Source: Psychrosphaera sp. F3M07 (GTDB lineage: Bacteria > Pseudomonadota > Gammaproteobacteria > Enterobacterales > Alteromonadaceae). From it: 64,000 bases of DNA. Positions 1 through 8,475 of the stretch are shown piece by piece. Each line of letters opens with the position of its first letter. Positions within the stretch are counted from its first letter, which is position 1. The notes beneath the pieces are model-generated. The model searched no databases. It saw only the letters and a list, made by a program, of their open reading frames with translations, and had not been told where the DNA came from. The DNA lies in the NCBI RefSeq assembly GCF_018860345.1, contig NZ_JAHKPJ010000025.1:124001-188000 (forward strand), given 5' to 3'. A program made the translations under genes and the position numbers.

Positions 1-506
1 TGGGCGTAATGGCAAATGTATTCTACGTTGATATGGGATATACAAAATCCGACATTGCCATAGCATCCAAAACTTACGGGCTCATACTGACGCTTACAGG
101 AGCTTTATTAGCGGGTGGTTTAGTGAACAAATATGGTGTTTTAAAAATACTGTTCATTGGCTCAATTTTATCAGCACTGACGAACATACTCTTTATAGCC
201 TTATCTCAATCCGACCATAACCTAACTTTATTGTATACTGTTATCTCCATTGACAATTTAAGTGCTGGACTAGCCACGACGGCCTTTATTGCGTTTCTTT
301 CATCTTTGGCATCAAAAGAGTTCACGGCAACGCAGTATGCTTTTTTAAGTTCTGCGATGTTATTGTTCCCTAAGTTTCTTGGAGGCTTTTCAGGCGTGTG
401 GTTAGAGTCTCTTGGTTATACTTACTTCTTCACTATGACAGCGTTATTAGGGATACCAACCGCCCTTGCAATTTTATATTTGATGAAACAAAAATGGCAC
501 GCCTAG
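1..506 (+). CDS. ampG: AmpG-family muropeptide permease, 3' part (cut by window edge)
   Basis: C-terminal part of an inner-membrane MFS transporter. The reading frame is open back to base 3, with GTA just before the first ATG at 9, so the true start lies left of the window. Visible protein begins VMANVFYVDMGYTKSDIA and shows about five hydrophobic membrane segments, with the AmpG-like stretches KTYGLILTLTGALLAGG and SATQYAFLSS-type (FTATQYAFLSSAM). AmpG imports anhydromuropeptides released from peptidoglycan into the cytoplasm for recycling. The assignment rests on resemblance to the last third of E. coli AmpG; another MFS member of the same group is possible. The stop codon lies inside a 9-bp inverted repeat. 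Confidence 0.75.
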   Translation, partial: GVMANVFYVDMGYTKSDIAIASKTYGLILTLTGALLAGGLVNKYGVLKILFIGSILSALTNILFIALSQSDHNLTLLYTVISIDNLSAGLATTAFIAFLSSLASKEFTATQYAFLSSAMLLFPKFLGGFSGVWLESLGYTYFFTMTALLGIPTALAILYLMKQKWHA

Positions 507-515
507 CGTGCCATT
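488..515. terminator. Bidirectional terminator between ampG and XRE gene
   Basis: A perfect 9-bp inverted repeat (ATGGCACGC, loop CTA, GCGTGCCAT) at 494-514 overlaps the ampG stop. Read on the minus strand it is followed by TTTTTG, so it fits best as the terminator of the minus-strand XRE gene. It could also end ampG less efficiently. Confidence 0.7.
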
Positions 516-538
516 ATAAAATTGCAAAATGCCATCGA

Positions 539-775
539 TTAATTTGATATAAGGTTTAAACCTTCAAATGGATCAACTTCTAAAGCTTTGCAATAACGCA
601 AATATTCTACGATATCTAAACGGCGCTCTTGATTTTCAACTTTTCCAATAAACGAATGAGGAGTGCCAATGATCAGAGAAAGTGTTCTCATTGTATGACC
701 TTTTTCTTTTCGCTTTTCTTTTAGCCAAGCCGTTAATACTTTATTTTCTTCAGACGAGACAGATTTGCCCATCAT
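539..775 (-). CDS. Small XRE-family helix-turn-helix protein
   Basis: 78-aa protein with a single helix-turn-helix of the Cro/C1 type. Residues about 15-70 hold LKEKRKEKG, then TMRTLSLIIGTPHSFIGKVENQERR, the usual pattern of an XRE DNA-binding domain. The frame extends upstream to a TTG at 790, but a GGAG Shine-Dalgarno at 787-784 sits 8 bases before ATG 775, which I take as the start. No partner domain or toxin gene is adjacent. Likely a cytoplasmic DNA-binding regulator; its target is unknown. Confidence 0.75.
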   Translation of the reverse strand: MMGKSVSSEENKVLTAWLKEKRKEKGHTMRTLSLIIGTPHSFIGKVENQERRLDIVEYLRYCKALEVDPFEGLNLISN

Positions 776-987
776 AGTAGTTACTCCCAAGTTACAACTC
801 CCAATATGCTAGTTTTTTGAACTAGTACGACTTTTTTAACATAACCTGTTTAAAAGTTATAGGCAGGAATGTTAGAAGTTTCGATTTTCACCTCCTATCT
901 TGCGTATAAAACGAATTTACATTTCTCATAGCGAACATAGTCAGTCTCCGATATGATAAAACTATCTTGTAAATTTGTTGAGTTCAT

Positions 988-1161
988 ATGATTAAGTTTT
1001 TCTTCCTTATCCCTACCTTGTTATGTATTGGTTGGTTTTTATATTTACACCAAAATAATTGGACCATTGAAGAAGGTAAAAAAGGGTTTATTTACATCAT
1101 TGGGTTATCTTTGGTGGTTATAATATTTTATAGCTTAATGTACCTACTTAATCATAGTTGA
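988..1161 (+). CDS. Putative 57-aa membrane microprotein
   Basis: Short open frame from ATG 988 to TGA 1161. Two hydrophobic segments (residues about 2-21 and 36-54) flank a polar loop HQNNWTIEEGKKG, so a two-pass inner-membrane hairpin is likely. A weak TTGAG lies 5 bases before the ATG. It occupies an otherwise empty 540-bp gap and is followed by a hairpin terminator at 1277-1313. I do not recognise the family. The start context is weak, so this is a candidate only. Confidence 0.45.
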   Translation: MIKFFFLIPTLLCIGWFLYLHQNNWTIEEGKKGFIYIIGLSLVVIIFYSLMYLLNHS

Positions 1162-1276
1162 CATTAACTTTTTTTAGTAAGAGTTTGTACATAAAATAGG
1201 AATTATTTTATCAGATATTATTTTTAGTTCGGGACAAATTCGTTGTTAGCAACCCACTCTTGATAATGAGCTAAAA

Positions 1277-1313
1277 CAAAAAAATCCGCCATCTAATGAT
1301 GTCGGATTTTTTT
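1277..1313. terminator. Bidirectional terminator downstream of sspB
   Basis: Stem AATCCG-C-CATC, loop TAAT, GATG-T-CGGATT at 1283-1308 with one internal mismatch. It is flanked by an A-run on the left and a T-run on the right, so it can act in both directions: for sspB (minus) and for the microprotein frame (plus). Confidence 0.75.
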
Positions 1314-1333
1314 AATACTCTACAGAAATTACG

Positions 1334-1804
1334 TTATTTCACGATAGATAGGTGTGAGCCTTTTTTTGGTTTTTTGTCATCTTTTGAGACATCCACCTTT
1401 GGTTCCTCTATATCAGATTCTACCGCTGAAATGTGAGGTGTATTATCATCGTCTAAATCAACATCTTCCAACTCAAACTCTTCTGGTGGGAACATAGTAC
1501 CAGCACCATTTTCACGAGCATATATCGCACTAATTGCATAAATCGGGATATACACTTCAAATGGTACACCACCAAATCGTGCAGAGAATGTAATTTGTTG
1601 TTTATCCATTTGAAACATTTGCACTGCCGATGGACTGATGTTTAATACAACTTGCCCATCTTTTACTGTTTGTTGTGGCACTGCAACATGAGGCATGTCA
1701 GCTTCTACAACTATGTATGGTGTACATTCGTTATCTAAGATCCAATCGTAAAACGCCTTTAATAAATAAGGGCGATTAGAACTCATGTTAATCGTCTCTG
1801 ACAT
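1334..1804 (-). CDS. sspB: ClpXP protease specificity-enhancing factor SspB
   Basis: 156-aa adaptor that delivers ssrA-tagged peptides to the ClpXP protease in the cytoplasm. The N-terminal substrate-binding domain is recognisable (NRPYLLKAFYDWILDN, then ARFGGVPFEVYIPI and IYARENGAGTMF). An acidic, disordered linker follows, then the short C-terminal ClpX-binding tail ending SHLSIVK. The frame runs back to 1840 inside sspA, but start ATG 1804 places NRPYLL at the same distance from the N-terminus as in E. coli SspB. It lies 7 bases after sspA, so the two genes are co-transcribed. Confidence 0.93.
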   Translation of the reverse strand: MSETINMSSNRPYLLKAFYDWILDNECTPYIVVEADMPHVAVPQQTVKDGQVVLNISPSAVQMFQMDKQQITFSARFGGVPFEVYIPIYAISAIYARENGAGTMFPPEEFELEDVDLDDDNTPHISAVESDIEEPKVDVSKDDKKPKKGSHLSIVK

Positions 1805-1811
1805 AATATAC

Positions 1812-2435
1812 TTAGTATGTTGCGTGGATATCTTTCTCAAGGTCAGTTAATGACGCTTGGAATGATTCACGTTCAAATACACGTAACATGTATGTTTTTA
1901 TTTCTTTAGAAGCTGCACCATCTAGCTCGATACCCCAAGCAGGTAAACGCCATAACAGTGGAGCTAAATAACAATCTACTAAGCTAAACTCATCACTCAT
2001 GAAGTATGGCTGCTCTGCAAATACTGGAGCAATAGAAAGTATGCTTTCTTTTAGCTCTTGTCTTGCTTCTTCATCACCAGCTTCAATTTTACGAGTTAAT
2101 GAATACCAATCATTTTCAATGCGGTCCATCATTAGACGACAACGACCACGAGCGACTGGATAAACAGGCATCAGTGGTGGGTGAGGAAAACGCTCATCTA
2201 AATATTCATTAATAATGTTTGCTCTATACAACCCTAATTCACGATCAATTAATGTTGGTACGTTACCATAAGGATTAACTTCGTATAGATCTTCTGGCAG
2301 GTTATCAGGCGTAACATAATTAATATCAACATTTACTCCTTTTTCCGCCAATACAATACGTACTTGATGACTGTACATATCGTTAGCACCTGAAAATAAG
2401 GTCATTACCGCTCTTTTGTTTGCCGAAACCGCCAT
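1812..2435 (-). CDS. sspA: Stringent starvation protein SspA
   Basis: 207-aa RNA-polymerase-associated protein with a glutathione S-transferase fold. The N-terminal thioredoxin-like half (MTLFSGANDMYSHQVRIVLAEKG) and the conserved NPYGNVPTLIDREL loop are clear; an alpha-helical half follows. SspA proteins lack GST activity and bind sigma70-RNA polymerase during starvation. It starts the sspA-sspB operon and follows the bc1 genes, a common gammaproteobacterial order (rplM-rpsI-petABC-sspAB). Confidence 0.95.
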   Translation of the reverse strand: MAVSANKRAVMTLFSGANDMYSHQVRIVLAEKGVNVDINYVTPDNLPEDLYEVNPYGNVPTLIDRELGLYRANIINEYLDERFPHPPLMPVYPVARGRCRLMMDRIENDWYSLTRKIEAGDEEARQELKESILSIAPVFAEQPYFMSDEFSLVDCYLAPLLWRLPAWGIELDGAASKEIKTYMLRVFERESFQASLTDLEKDIHATY

Positions 2436-2459
2436 TTACTTCTCCGAAATCTTGAATCA

Positions 2460-2482
2460 AAAAAGGGGTTGAATACCCCTTT
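2460..2482 (-). terminator. Terminator of the pet operon
   Basis: Stem AAAGGGGT, 5-nt loop, ACCCCTTT at 2462-2482. On the minus strand it is followed by a T-run, directly before the sspA start. It would end or attenuate petABC transcripts running into sspA. Confidence 0.75.
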
Positions 2483-2501
2483 ATTTAATGAGTGCAGTAT
2501 A

Positions 2502-2543
2502 CAGTCAACGGAAACATCTAGCTAGGATTACCTCCGTTAACTG
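2502..2543. repeat. 11-bp inverted repeat after petC
   Basis: CAGTCAACGGA at 2502-2512 pairs with TCCGTTAACTG at 2533-2543 with one G-U-type position; the 20-nt loop contains CTAGCTAG. There is no T-run. It may be a second transcript-end structure of petABC or part of the sspA control region. Confidence 0.5.
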
Positions 2544-2557
2544 ACATATTGTTTAAA

Positions 2558-3316
2558 CTATTTTACGTCTTTCCAGAACTCTTTCTTAAGTAGTACTGCT
2601 AAAACAAAAAATATTAAACAATATAATAATGCCTTCCAACCTAAGCTTTCACGCTCAAGGATCATTGGCTCACCAACATAAACCATGAAATTAGTAATAT
2701 CTAACGCCGCACGGTCATATTCATCTACGCTCAACTCACCAGAGCCATCAACTACTATTTTTTCACCTAAAGAAACACGTTGAAGTTGGCCATCAATTAG
2801 CTGCTCTTCGAAATGTTCTTCTTTATGTGGAATACCTTGTAACTCTTGTAATACGTGAGGCATACCAACGTCTTTAAACACGGTATTGTTCACGCCAAAT
2901 GGACGAGAAGGGTCAACATAAAAAGATTTTAAGTAACTATAAATCCAATCAGGGCCTCTTAGACGTGCTTCTAGAGTTAAATCAGGAGGCGCAGCACCAA
3001 ACCACTTAGCTGCATCTTTCGCAGGCATCGCATTTTTAATATGTGAACCTACTTTAGTGTCCTTTGTAAATATAAGGTTATCTAAACCAACATTAAGCGG
3101 AATACCTAAATCATTAAACGTACGCTCATAACGTTGATATTGCATCTGATGACAACCTAAACAGTAGTTCATAAACAACTTAGCGCCGCGTTGTAAAGAC
3201 GCTTTATCTGTTTGGTCAATGTCTGCTTGATACGGTAAAGCACCTCCACCTGCAGCAAATGCTGTCGATGAAACTAAACCAACAAATAATCCAAATGTAT
3301 AAAGTAACTTTTTCAT
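2558..3316 (-). CDS. petC: Ubiquinol-cytochrome c reductase, cytochrome c1
   Basis: 252-aa c-type cytochrome subunit of the bc1 complex, passing electrons from the Rieske protein to soluble cytochrome c. A Sec signal peptide (residues 1-21, ending AFA) is followed by the haem-binding CLGCH motif at residues 52-56. A C-terminal membrane anchor (ALLYCLIFFVLAVLLKK) holds it on the periplasmic face. Its ATG overlaps the petB stop by one base, so translation is probably coupled. Confidence 0.95.
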   Translation of the reverse strand: MKKLLYTFGLFVGLVSSTAFAAGGGALPYQADIDQTDKASLQRGAKLFMNYCLGCHQMQYQRYERTFNDLGIPLNVGLDNLIFTKDTKVGSHIKNAMPAKDAAKWFGAAPPDLTLEARLRGPDWIYSYLKSFYVDPSRPFGVNNTVFKDVGMPHVLQELQGIPHKEEHFEEQLIDGQLQRVSLGEKIVVDGSGELSVDEYDRAALDITNFMVYVGEPMILERESLGWKALLYCLIFFVLAVLLKKEFWKDVK

Positions 3317-4584
3317 TATTTAGTGATCCTATCTGGCAATGGTTTAGTATTTTCATTTTTGCTGTAAATCCACAATGCAGCGAAGAAAGCAAAATATAAA
3401 ATAGTAAATAATGGCGCTAATATTTCAGATGTTGGTGTTGCTGGAGTACCACCAAAGTAACCTAAAACAACAAATGAAATTGCAAATATCCACAAGTTTA
3501 ATTTATGTAAGCCACAACGGTAACGAACCGAACGAACTTTACCACGGTCAATCCAAGGCAATAACGCTAATAAGATGATTGCACCAAACATAGCAATAAC
3601 ACCCATCAACTTATGTGGTACCGCTTTTAATATTGCGTAGAATGGAGTGAAGTACCATACAGGGAATACATGCTCAGGTGTTTTTAACGGGTTAGCCGTT
3701 TCAAAGTTAGGGTGTTCTATGAATTTGCCATAAAAATCTGGATTAAAGAACATCACGTAACAGAATAAGAAAATAAACACACCAAATGCCATTAAGTCTT
3801 TCAACACCATATGTGGGAAGAAAGGCACAACATCATCTAGAATATCTTTCTTGGATGTATAGTACTCATGGAATTCAAACTTAGTTTTATCTTCTTCCGC
3901 AACCGTACCTTTTTTACGTTTAACGTCAACGCCATCAGGGTTATTTGACCCAACTTCATGTAAAGCCACAATATGTAAGAAAACTAAGATTACGATAACT
4001 AACGGTAATGCTATAACGTGTAGAGCAAAGAAGCGGTTCAACGTTGCTCCAGATACTACATAGTCACCACGAATCCATAACGCTAAATCTTCACCAACAA
4101 ATGGTATTGCACCAAACAAAGAGATAATTACCTGAGCGCCCCAATAAGACATTTGTCCCCAAGGTAATAAATACCCCATGAAGGCTTCAGCCATTAAAGC
4201 TAGATAGATAAACATACCAAATAACCATAATAACTCACGAGGCTTTTGGTAAGAGCCGTACATCATACCGCGGAACATATGTAGATAAACGACAACAAAG
4301 AATGCTGAAGCACCCGTTGAGTGCATGTAGCGAATAACCCAACCGTATTCAACATCACGCATTATGTATTCAACAGAGGCGAAAGCTCCATCAGCTGATG
4401 GTACGTAGCTCATCGTTAACCAAACACCTGTTAAGATTTGATTTACTAATACAATAGTGGCCAAAAAACCAAATACATACCAAAAGTTCATATTCTTTGG
4501 AGCAGGATATTGTGCCATGTGCATGTTATACACACGGGTCATTGGGATGCGAGCATCAATCCAATCGATAATATTTTTAAACAT
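3316..4584 (-). CDS. petB: Ubiquinol-cytochrome c reductase, cytochrome b
   Basis: 422-aa multi-spanning subunit of the bc1 complex that carries two b haems and the quinol-oxidising and quinone-reducing sites. Haem-ligand helices are visible (RYMHSTGASAFFVVVYLHMFRG region and FFALHVIALP with HIVALHEVGSNNP). The Qo motif appears as PVWYF near residue 310. It is the full-length proteobacterial form, not split as in cyanobacteria. One-base overlaps join it to petA and petC. Confidence 0.95.
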   Translation of the reverse strand: MFKNIIDWIDARIPMTRVYNMHMAQYPAPKNMNFWYVFGFLATIVLVNQILTGVWLTMSYVPSADGAFASVEYIMRDVEYGWVIRYMHSTGASAFFVVVYLHMFRGMMYGSYQKPRELLWLFGMFIYLALMAEAFMGYLLPWGQMSYWGAQVIISLFGAIPFVGEDLALWIRGDYVVSGATLNRFFALHVIALPLVIVILVFLHIVALHEVGSNNPDGVDVKRKKGTVAEEDKTKFEFHEYYTSKKDILDDVVPFFPHMVLKDLMAFGVFIFLFCYVMFFNPDFYGKFIEHPNFETANPLKTPEHVFPVWYFTPFYAILKAVPHKLMGVIAMFGAIILLALLPWIDRGKVRSVRYRCGLHKLNLWIFAISFVVLGYFGGTPATPTSEILAPLFTILYFAFFAALWIYSKNENTKPLPDRITK

Positions 4585-5180
4585 TACGCAGCTCCTTTTT
4601 CATCTTCACCAATTAATATGGTGGTATCGTCAATATAATAATAAGGAGGTATTTGTAAGTTTAGACCTGCAGGAACACCACTAAATACACGACCAGCAAG
4701 ATCGAATTTAGAACCGTGACAAGGACAAAAGAATCCAGAATTTACACCTTCAACTATTTCTTCATACCCTTCAGAGAAGTATGTAGGAGAACAACCTAGA
4801 TGAGTACAGATACCAACGGCTACTAGAATTTCATCTCGTGAAGAACGAAAGTTATTTTTTGCATAGCTTGGTTGTTGTTTTTCTTCTGAAGATTTTGGGT
4901 CTAATAACTTATCTTCTATTTGACCAAGTTGCTCAAGCATTTCAGGAGTACGATATACAACCCAAACAGGTTTGCCGCGCCATTCAACTCGAATTAGTTG
5001 ACCAGGTTCAAGCTTGGTAATATCTACTTCAACTGGAGCCCCTGCCGATTTAGCTCTGGCACTTGGGTTCCATGATGCAATGAAAGGTACTGCCACCGCT
5101 ACTGCTCCTGCACCACCAACGACTGTGGTAGCTGCAGTGAGGAAACGACGACGACTATTGTCTACAGGCGCATTGCTCAT
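4584..5180 (-). CDS. petA: Ubiquinol-cytochrome c reductase, Rieske iron-sulfur subunit
   Basis: 198-aa Rieske 2Fe-2S protein of the bc1 complex. A twin-arginine signal/anchor (NSRRRFLTAATTVVGGAGAV) directs Tat insertion. The two cluster-binding boxes are CTHLGC and CPCHGS, each with one Cys and one His ligand plus the disulfide pair. The frame is open back to 5225, but GGAG placed 8 bases before ATG 5180 decides the start. It is the first gene of petABC. Confidence 0.95.
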   Translation of the reverse strand: MSNAPVDNSRRRFLTAATTVVGGAGAVAVAVPFIASWNPSARAKSAGAPVEVDITKLEPGQLIRVEWRGKPVWVVYRTPEMLEQLGQIEDKLLDPKSSEEKQQPSYAKNNFRSSRDEILVAVGICTHLGCSPTYFSEGYEEIVEGVNSGFFCPCHGSKFDLAGRVFSGVPAGLNLQIPPYYYIDDTTILIGEDEKGAA

Positions 5181-5268
5181 CCAATATTCTCCGCGATTAA
5201 GGATTAATAAGCGTGTAAGAATCACTAAGACTTCGTAACGAACTCTTACATTTTTGTTATTGTAGAGG

Positions 5269-5298
5269 ATTCTACCGAAAAAGCCCTATACAAAACAA
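5269..5298 (-). promoter_or_regulatory. Candidate promoter of petABC
   Basis: On the minus strand TTGTTT (5298-5293), an 18-bp spacer and TAGAAT (5274-5269) fit a sigma70 promoter. It is about 90 bases upstream of the petA start. Confidence 0.5.
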
Positions 5299-5345
5299 GG
5301 CAATATACTCATTAAGAATTAAAAAAGTGATAATTAACAGTTCCC

Positions 5346-5373
5346 TGCATCAACTTGCTTAATAATTGATGCA
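5346..5373 (-). repeat. Hairpin downstream of rpsI
   Basis: TGCATCAA and TTGATGCA form an 8-bp stem with a 12-nt loop. It is the third of three successive inverted repeats after rpsI, the middle one being GCTCTT-TTT-AAGAGC at 5379-5393. No T-run is present. Confidence 0.45.
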
Positions 5374-5393
5374 TTGACGCTCTTTTTAAGAGC

Positions 5394-5420
5394 AAAAAAA
5401 AAGCCCGCAATGCGGACTTC
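5394..5420 (-). terminator. Terminator of rplM-rpsI
   Basis: Minus-strand stem AAGTCCGC-ATT-GCGGGCTT followed by a run of nine T, 24 bases after the rpsI stop: a classic intrinsic terminator. Confidence 0.9.
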
Positions 5421-5443
5421 TTTGAAACAGTTGTAAAACAGAA

Positions 5444-5836
5444 TTAACGTTTTGAGAACTGAGGACGTTTACGTGCTTTATGTAAACCAACTTTCTTACG
5501 TTCAACTTTACGAGCATCACGAGTAACATAACCCGCTTTACGTAGAGCCGGACGAAGTGATTCATCATATTGCATTAATGCACGCGTAATACCGTGACGG
5601 ATTGCGCCAGCTTGACCAGTAGTACCACCACCAGTAACAGTGATGTATAGGTCAAATTTCTCTAAAAGATCAACTAACTCTAAAGGTTGACGAACAACCA
5701 TACGGCCAGTTTCACGACTAAAGAAGTCTTCAATTGTACGTTTGTTAATTACAATGTTGCCTGTACCTGGACGTAAAAATACACGAGCAGTAGAGCTCTT
5801 ACGACGACCAGTTCCATAATATTGAGTATCAGCCAT
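5444..5836 (-). CDS. rpsI: 30S ribosomal protein S9
   Basis: 130-aa ribosomal protein of the small subunit. The family start [19 protein letters not shown] and the conserved basic C-terminal tail [11 protein letters not shown], which reaches toward the P-site tRNA, are both present and of normal length. It follows rplM by 11 bases in the standard rplM-rpsI operon and ends at a strong terminator. Confidence 0.98.
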   Translation of the reverse strand: MADTQYYGTGRRKSSTARVFLRPGTGNIVINKRTIEDFFSRETGRMVVRQPLELVDLLEKFDLYITVTGGGTTGQAGAIRHGITRALMQYDESLRPALRKAGYVTRDARKVERKKVGLHKARKRPQFSKR

Positions 5837-5847
5837 GTTTATGCTCC

Positions 5848-6276
5848 TTAAATATCTAATACTTGAGGTTGCTGAGCAGCATGTGAATGCTCTGCACCTT
5901 TGTACACTTTAAGTTTACGGAACATTGCACGCCCTAATGGACCGCGCGGCAACATGCCTTTAACTGCTTTTTCGATGATCATTTCAGGTTTTTTAGCCTG
6001 TAAGTCATCAAAGTTTATTTCCTTGATACCACCTGGGTAACCAGAGTGTGAGTAGTAAATTTTGCCTTGGCCTTTGTTGCCAGTAACAGTTACTTTCTCA
6101 GCATTGATAACGATGATGTAGTCACCAGTATCCATGTGCGGAGTATACTCAGGTTTATGCTTACCACGTAAACGTAGTGCAATTTCTGTTGCGATACGAC
6201 CAAGAGTTTTGCCCTCAGCGTCCACAACGTACCAATCACGAGTGATTGTTGATGGTGTTGCAGTAAAGGTTTTCAT
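5848..6276 (-). CDS. rplM: 50S ribosomal protein L13
   Basis: 142-aa early-assembly protein of the large subunit. The family sequence is clear ([46 protein letters not shown]). It is the first gene of rplM-rpsI. In E. coli L13 represses its own operon by binding the mRNA leader; the structured leader here makes the same control plausible. Confidence 0.98.
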   Translation of the reverse strand: MKTFTATPSTITRDWYVVDAEGKTLGRIATEIALRLRGKHKPEYTPHMDTGDYIIVINAEKVTVTGNKGQGKIYYSHSGYPGGIKEINFDDLQAKKPEMIIEKAVKGMLPRGPLGRAMFRKLKVYKGAEHSHAAQQPQVLDI

Positions 6277-6425
6277 TATATGAACCTAACAATAAAATAA
6301 GTTTAAGCCAGTAGTTTGTATCAGTTGATATCAAACCACCCCAATTCATTCGCACCCCTTCGAGTGCTTAACCAATCGCAGGCTAATGCAATAGGTTAGT
6401 AACGGTGGGTAGGCGCGGCATTATA
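6277..6425 (-). promoter_or_regulatory. rplM promoter -10 and structured leader (candidate L13 autoregulatory site)
   Basis: A perfect TATAAT lies on the minus strand at 6425-6420; no good -35 is visible. The leader of about 135 nt contains two hairpins: GCAC/GTGC at 6352-6367, and GTTTG-ATC/GAT-CAAAC at 6315-6337. The rest of the gap to zapE (6426-6574) shows nothing I can assign. Control by L13 is inferred from the E. coli case, not shown here. Confidence 0.55.
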
Positions 6426-6574
6426 CAGGTTTGATTAGAAAGATCATCTAAAAATTGTACAAAAGTTTAATAAAGAATATTTCCGCCAATTGCCATGCCC
6501 AACCACGACAATTTTAAAGTCGAAGTGAGCAAGGCAATAGAAGGATTCAATCGTTTTCTATACAGTTATTTTGG

Positions 6575-7690
6575 TTAAGGAATATGAGGTTCAGCAAGAT
6601 ACTCATGACTTTGCATCTCTTGTAAACGGCTAATACAGCGTTTAAATTCAAATGATAAAGTCCCATCACTGTATAATTGTTCTAACGGCACATCAGCGGT
6701 AATAATAAGTTTAACATTACGCTCATAAAACTCATCAACCATTGCAATAAAACGACGCGCAGCATCATCATTTTCACGGCTCATTTGTTTAACATTGGAT
6801 AATAAAACCGAGTGATAAATACGGCTAATCTCCATGTAGTCCAGCTGTGAGCGAGCACTTTCACAAATCGCGTCAAAGTTAAACCAAACCACACCATCTG
6901 CAACTTCCCTAGTTGCAATGGACCGCCCTTCTATTTCTATCGACGTATTCTGTAAACCAGGTTCAGGTGCTAACTGTTGAAAATAAGAATGTATGTTACG
7001 GTCTGCTTGTTCATCACAAGGTGAATGATAAATTTCTGCTTTTTCTAAAGCTCTTAATCGATAATCAACACCAGAGTCTACATTAACCACATCACAATGT
7101 TTTTTAAGAAGAGCGATTGCAGGTAAAAAACGTGCACGTTGTAATCCATTTTTATATAAATCATCAGGGACTATGTTTGATGTTGTCACAAACACGACAC
7201 CTAGTTTAAACAGCTCATCTAATAATGTGCCTAAGATCATCGCATCCGTAATGTCCGAAACAAAAAACTCATCAAAGCAGATGATTGAAGTATTTGCCGC
7301 AAAAATCTTAGCGACTTGCTTAAGGGGATCTTCCACACCATTAAGTTTATTCATTTCATCGTGCACTTTATGCATAAAACGATGAAAATGAATTCTTAGT
7401 TTTTTTTCGGTAGGCAAACAATCAAAAAAAGTATCCACCAAATACGTTTTACCACGACCAACACCTCCCCAAAAATATATACCTTGCACATTCGATGTAG
7501 CATTTTGTTTTTTGTTGAACAACTTACTTATAAAAGAAGGTTTCAAATTTGAGGCATTAATAAAGTCATCGTACAAACGCTGTAAATTTTTAACGGCATT
7601 TTCTTGAGCTTCATCATATTGAAAATCAGGCTTCAGTAGATCTTTTTGATATTGCTGTAACGGTGTTAAATTATTTAGCGTGCTGGACAT
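6575..7690 (-). CDS. zapE: Cell division protein ZapE (AFG1-like ATPase)
   Basis: 371-aa P-loop ATPase of the AFG1/ZapE family, which acts on the Z-ring under stress and low oxygen in E. coli. Walker A is GGVGRGKT at residues 75-82 and Walker B is IICFDE at about 136-141; TSNIVPDDLYKNGLQR is the typical sensor region. The length is normal. It lies upstream of rplM and divergent from zapG, as in many gammaproteobacteria. Confidence 0.93.
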   Translation of the reverse strand: MSSTLNNLTPLQQYQKDLLKPDFQYDEAQENAVKNLQRLYDDFINASNLKPSFISKLFNKKQNATSNVQGIYFWGGVGRGKTYLVDTFFDCLPTEKKLRIHFHRFMHKVHDEMNKLNGVEDPLKQVAKIFAANTSIICFDEFFVSDITDAMILGTLLDELFKLGVVFVTTSNIVPDDLYKNGLQRARFLPAIALLKKHCDVVNVDSGVDYRLRALEKAEIYHSPCDEQADRNIHSYFQQLAPEPGLQNTSIEIEGRSIATREVADGVVWFNFDAICESARSQLDYMEISRIYHSVLLSNVKQMSRENDDAARRFIAMVDEFYERNVKLIITADVPLEQLYSDGTLSFEFKRCISRLQEMQSHEYLAEPHIP

Positions 7691-7908
7691 AGTTCACTAT
7701 TTAAATTGAAAAAAAAGGCCTTATAGACAGATAATAGCATGACCATAGTACGCACCCAATTACCAATTAATCTTTTAGATAACTTTAATTTCAATTAATT
7801 GAATTTGTTATTGGGTAACAGGTCAAGGATGATTTATGCTTAGCAGAGGTATTGAGATAAACATCTCTATTCATCTTATTCTGTCTTTTATATTTTTGAG
7901 GAATTTTT

Positions 7909-8346
7909 ATGCAAATTGCAATTGATATTATCGTTTTTGCTTTAGGTCTTATTGCAGGTATTGGCATTATGATTATTAAAATCAGAATGACATCCGGTTC
8001 ACCACAAACCAAACAAGAGTTGAATAATTGCCAACAGGAAAACGCCCAGCTGAAACAGAACTGGCAAGACAATTTAGCCGCATTTCGATCGGTAGCAACA
8101 AATTTGCATGAGATGTCACAGCATATTGATAATCAAATAGAAGATGCTGAACAATTGCTGAAAGACGATAAACAAACACCTGCGTTCCCTTTTTTCTCAA
8201 AAGAAGCGACCCATATATTAACTAACGCTAATAGGAAACCGAGAGATAAATCAAACCTTGATAATCAACCTTTAGATTATTCAGGCTCTGCTTCAGGTGT
8301 ATTTAAAGGGTCAATTAACACACCAATTAACGAAGATCGTACTTGA
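7909..8346 (+). CDS. zapG: ZapG/YhcB family envelope-division protein (DUF1043)
   Basis: 145-aa inner-membrane protein. One N-terminal transmembrane helix (residues 4-24, IDIIVFALGLIAGIGIMIIK) is followed by a coiled-coil cytoplasmic region rich in Gln and Asn and a disordered tail. YhcB/ZapG links cell division and envelope synthesis in E. coli. A GAGGA Shine-Dalgarno precedes the ATG. The location between zapE and degQ matches the usual order. Confidence 0.88.
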   Translation: MQIAIDIIVFALGLIAGIGIMIIKIRMTSGSPQTKQELNNCQQENAQLKQNWQDNLAAFRSVATNLHEMSQHIDNQIEDAEQLLKDDKQTPAFPFFSKEATHILTNANRKPRDKSNLDNQPLDYSGSASGVFKGSINTPINEDRT

Positions 8347-8475
8347 GTTTTAAGGCAGTGAAATCCCGAACATTTCATTGCCTGTAATTTAAAAGAAGTA
8401 ACAAAATGTAAACCTGCTGAACTAAATTTAATTCAATCTGTCTGTTCCAATAACATTTTAAGGAGTACGAAAAAA

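Noticed and set aside
488-515. Sigma-54 promoter (TGGCAC) near the ampG end
   Set aside because: TGGCAC is part of the terminator palindrome, and no TTGC-type -12 element follows at the required spacing.
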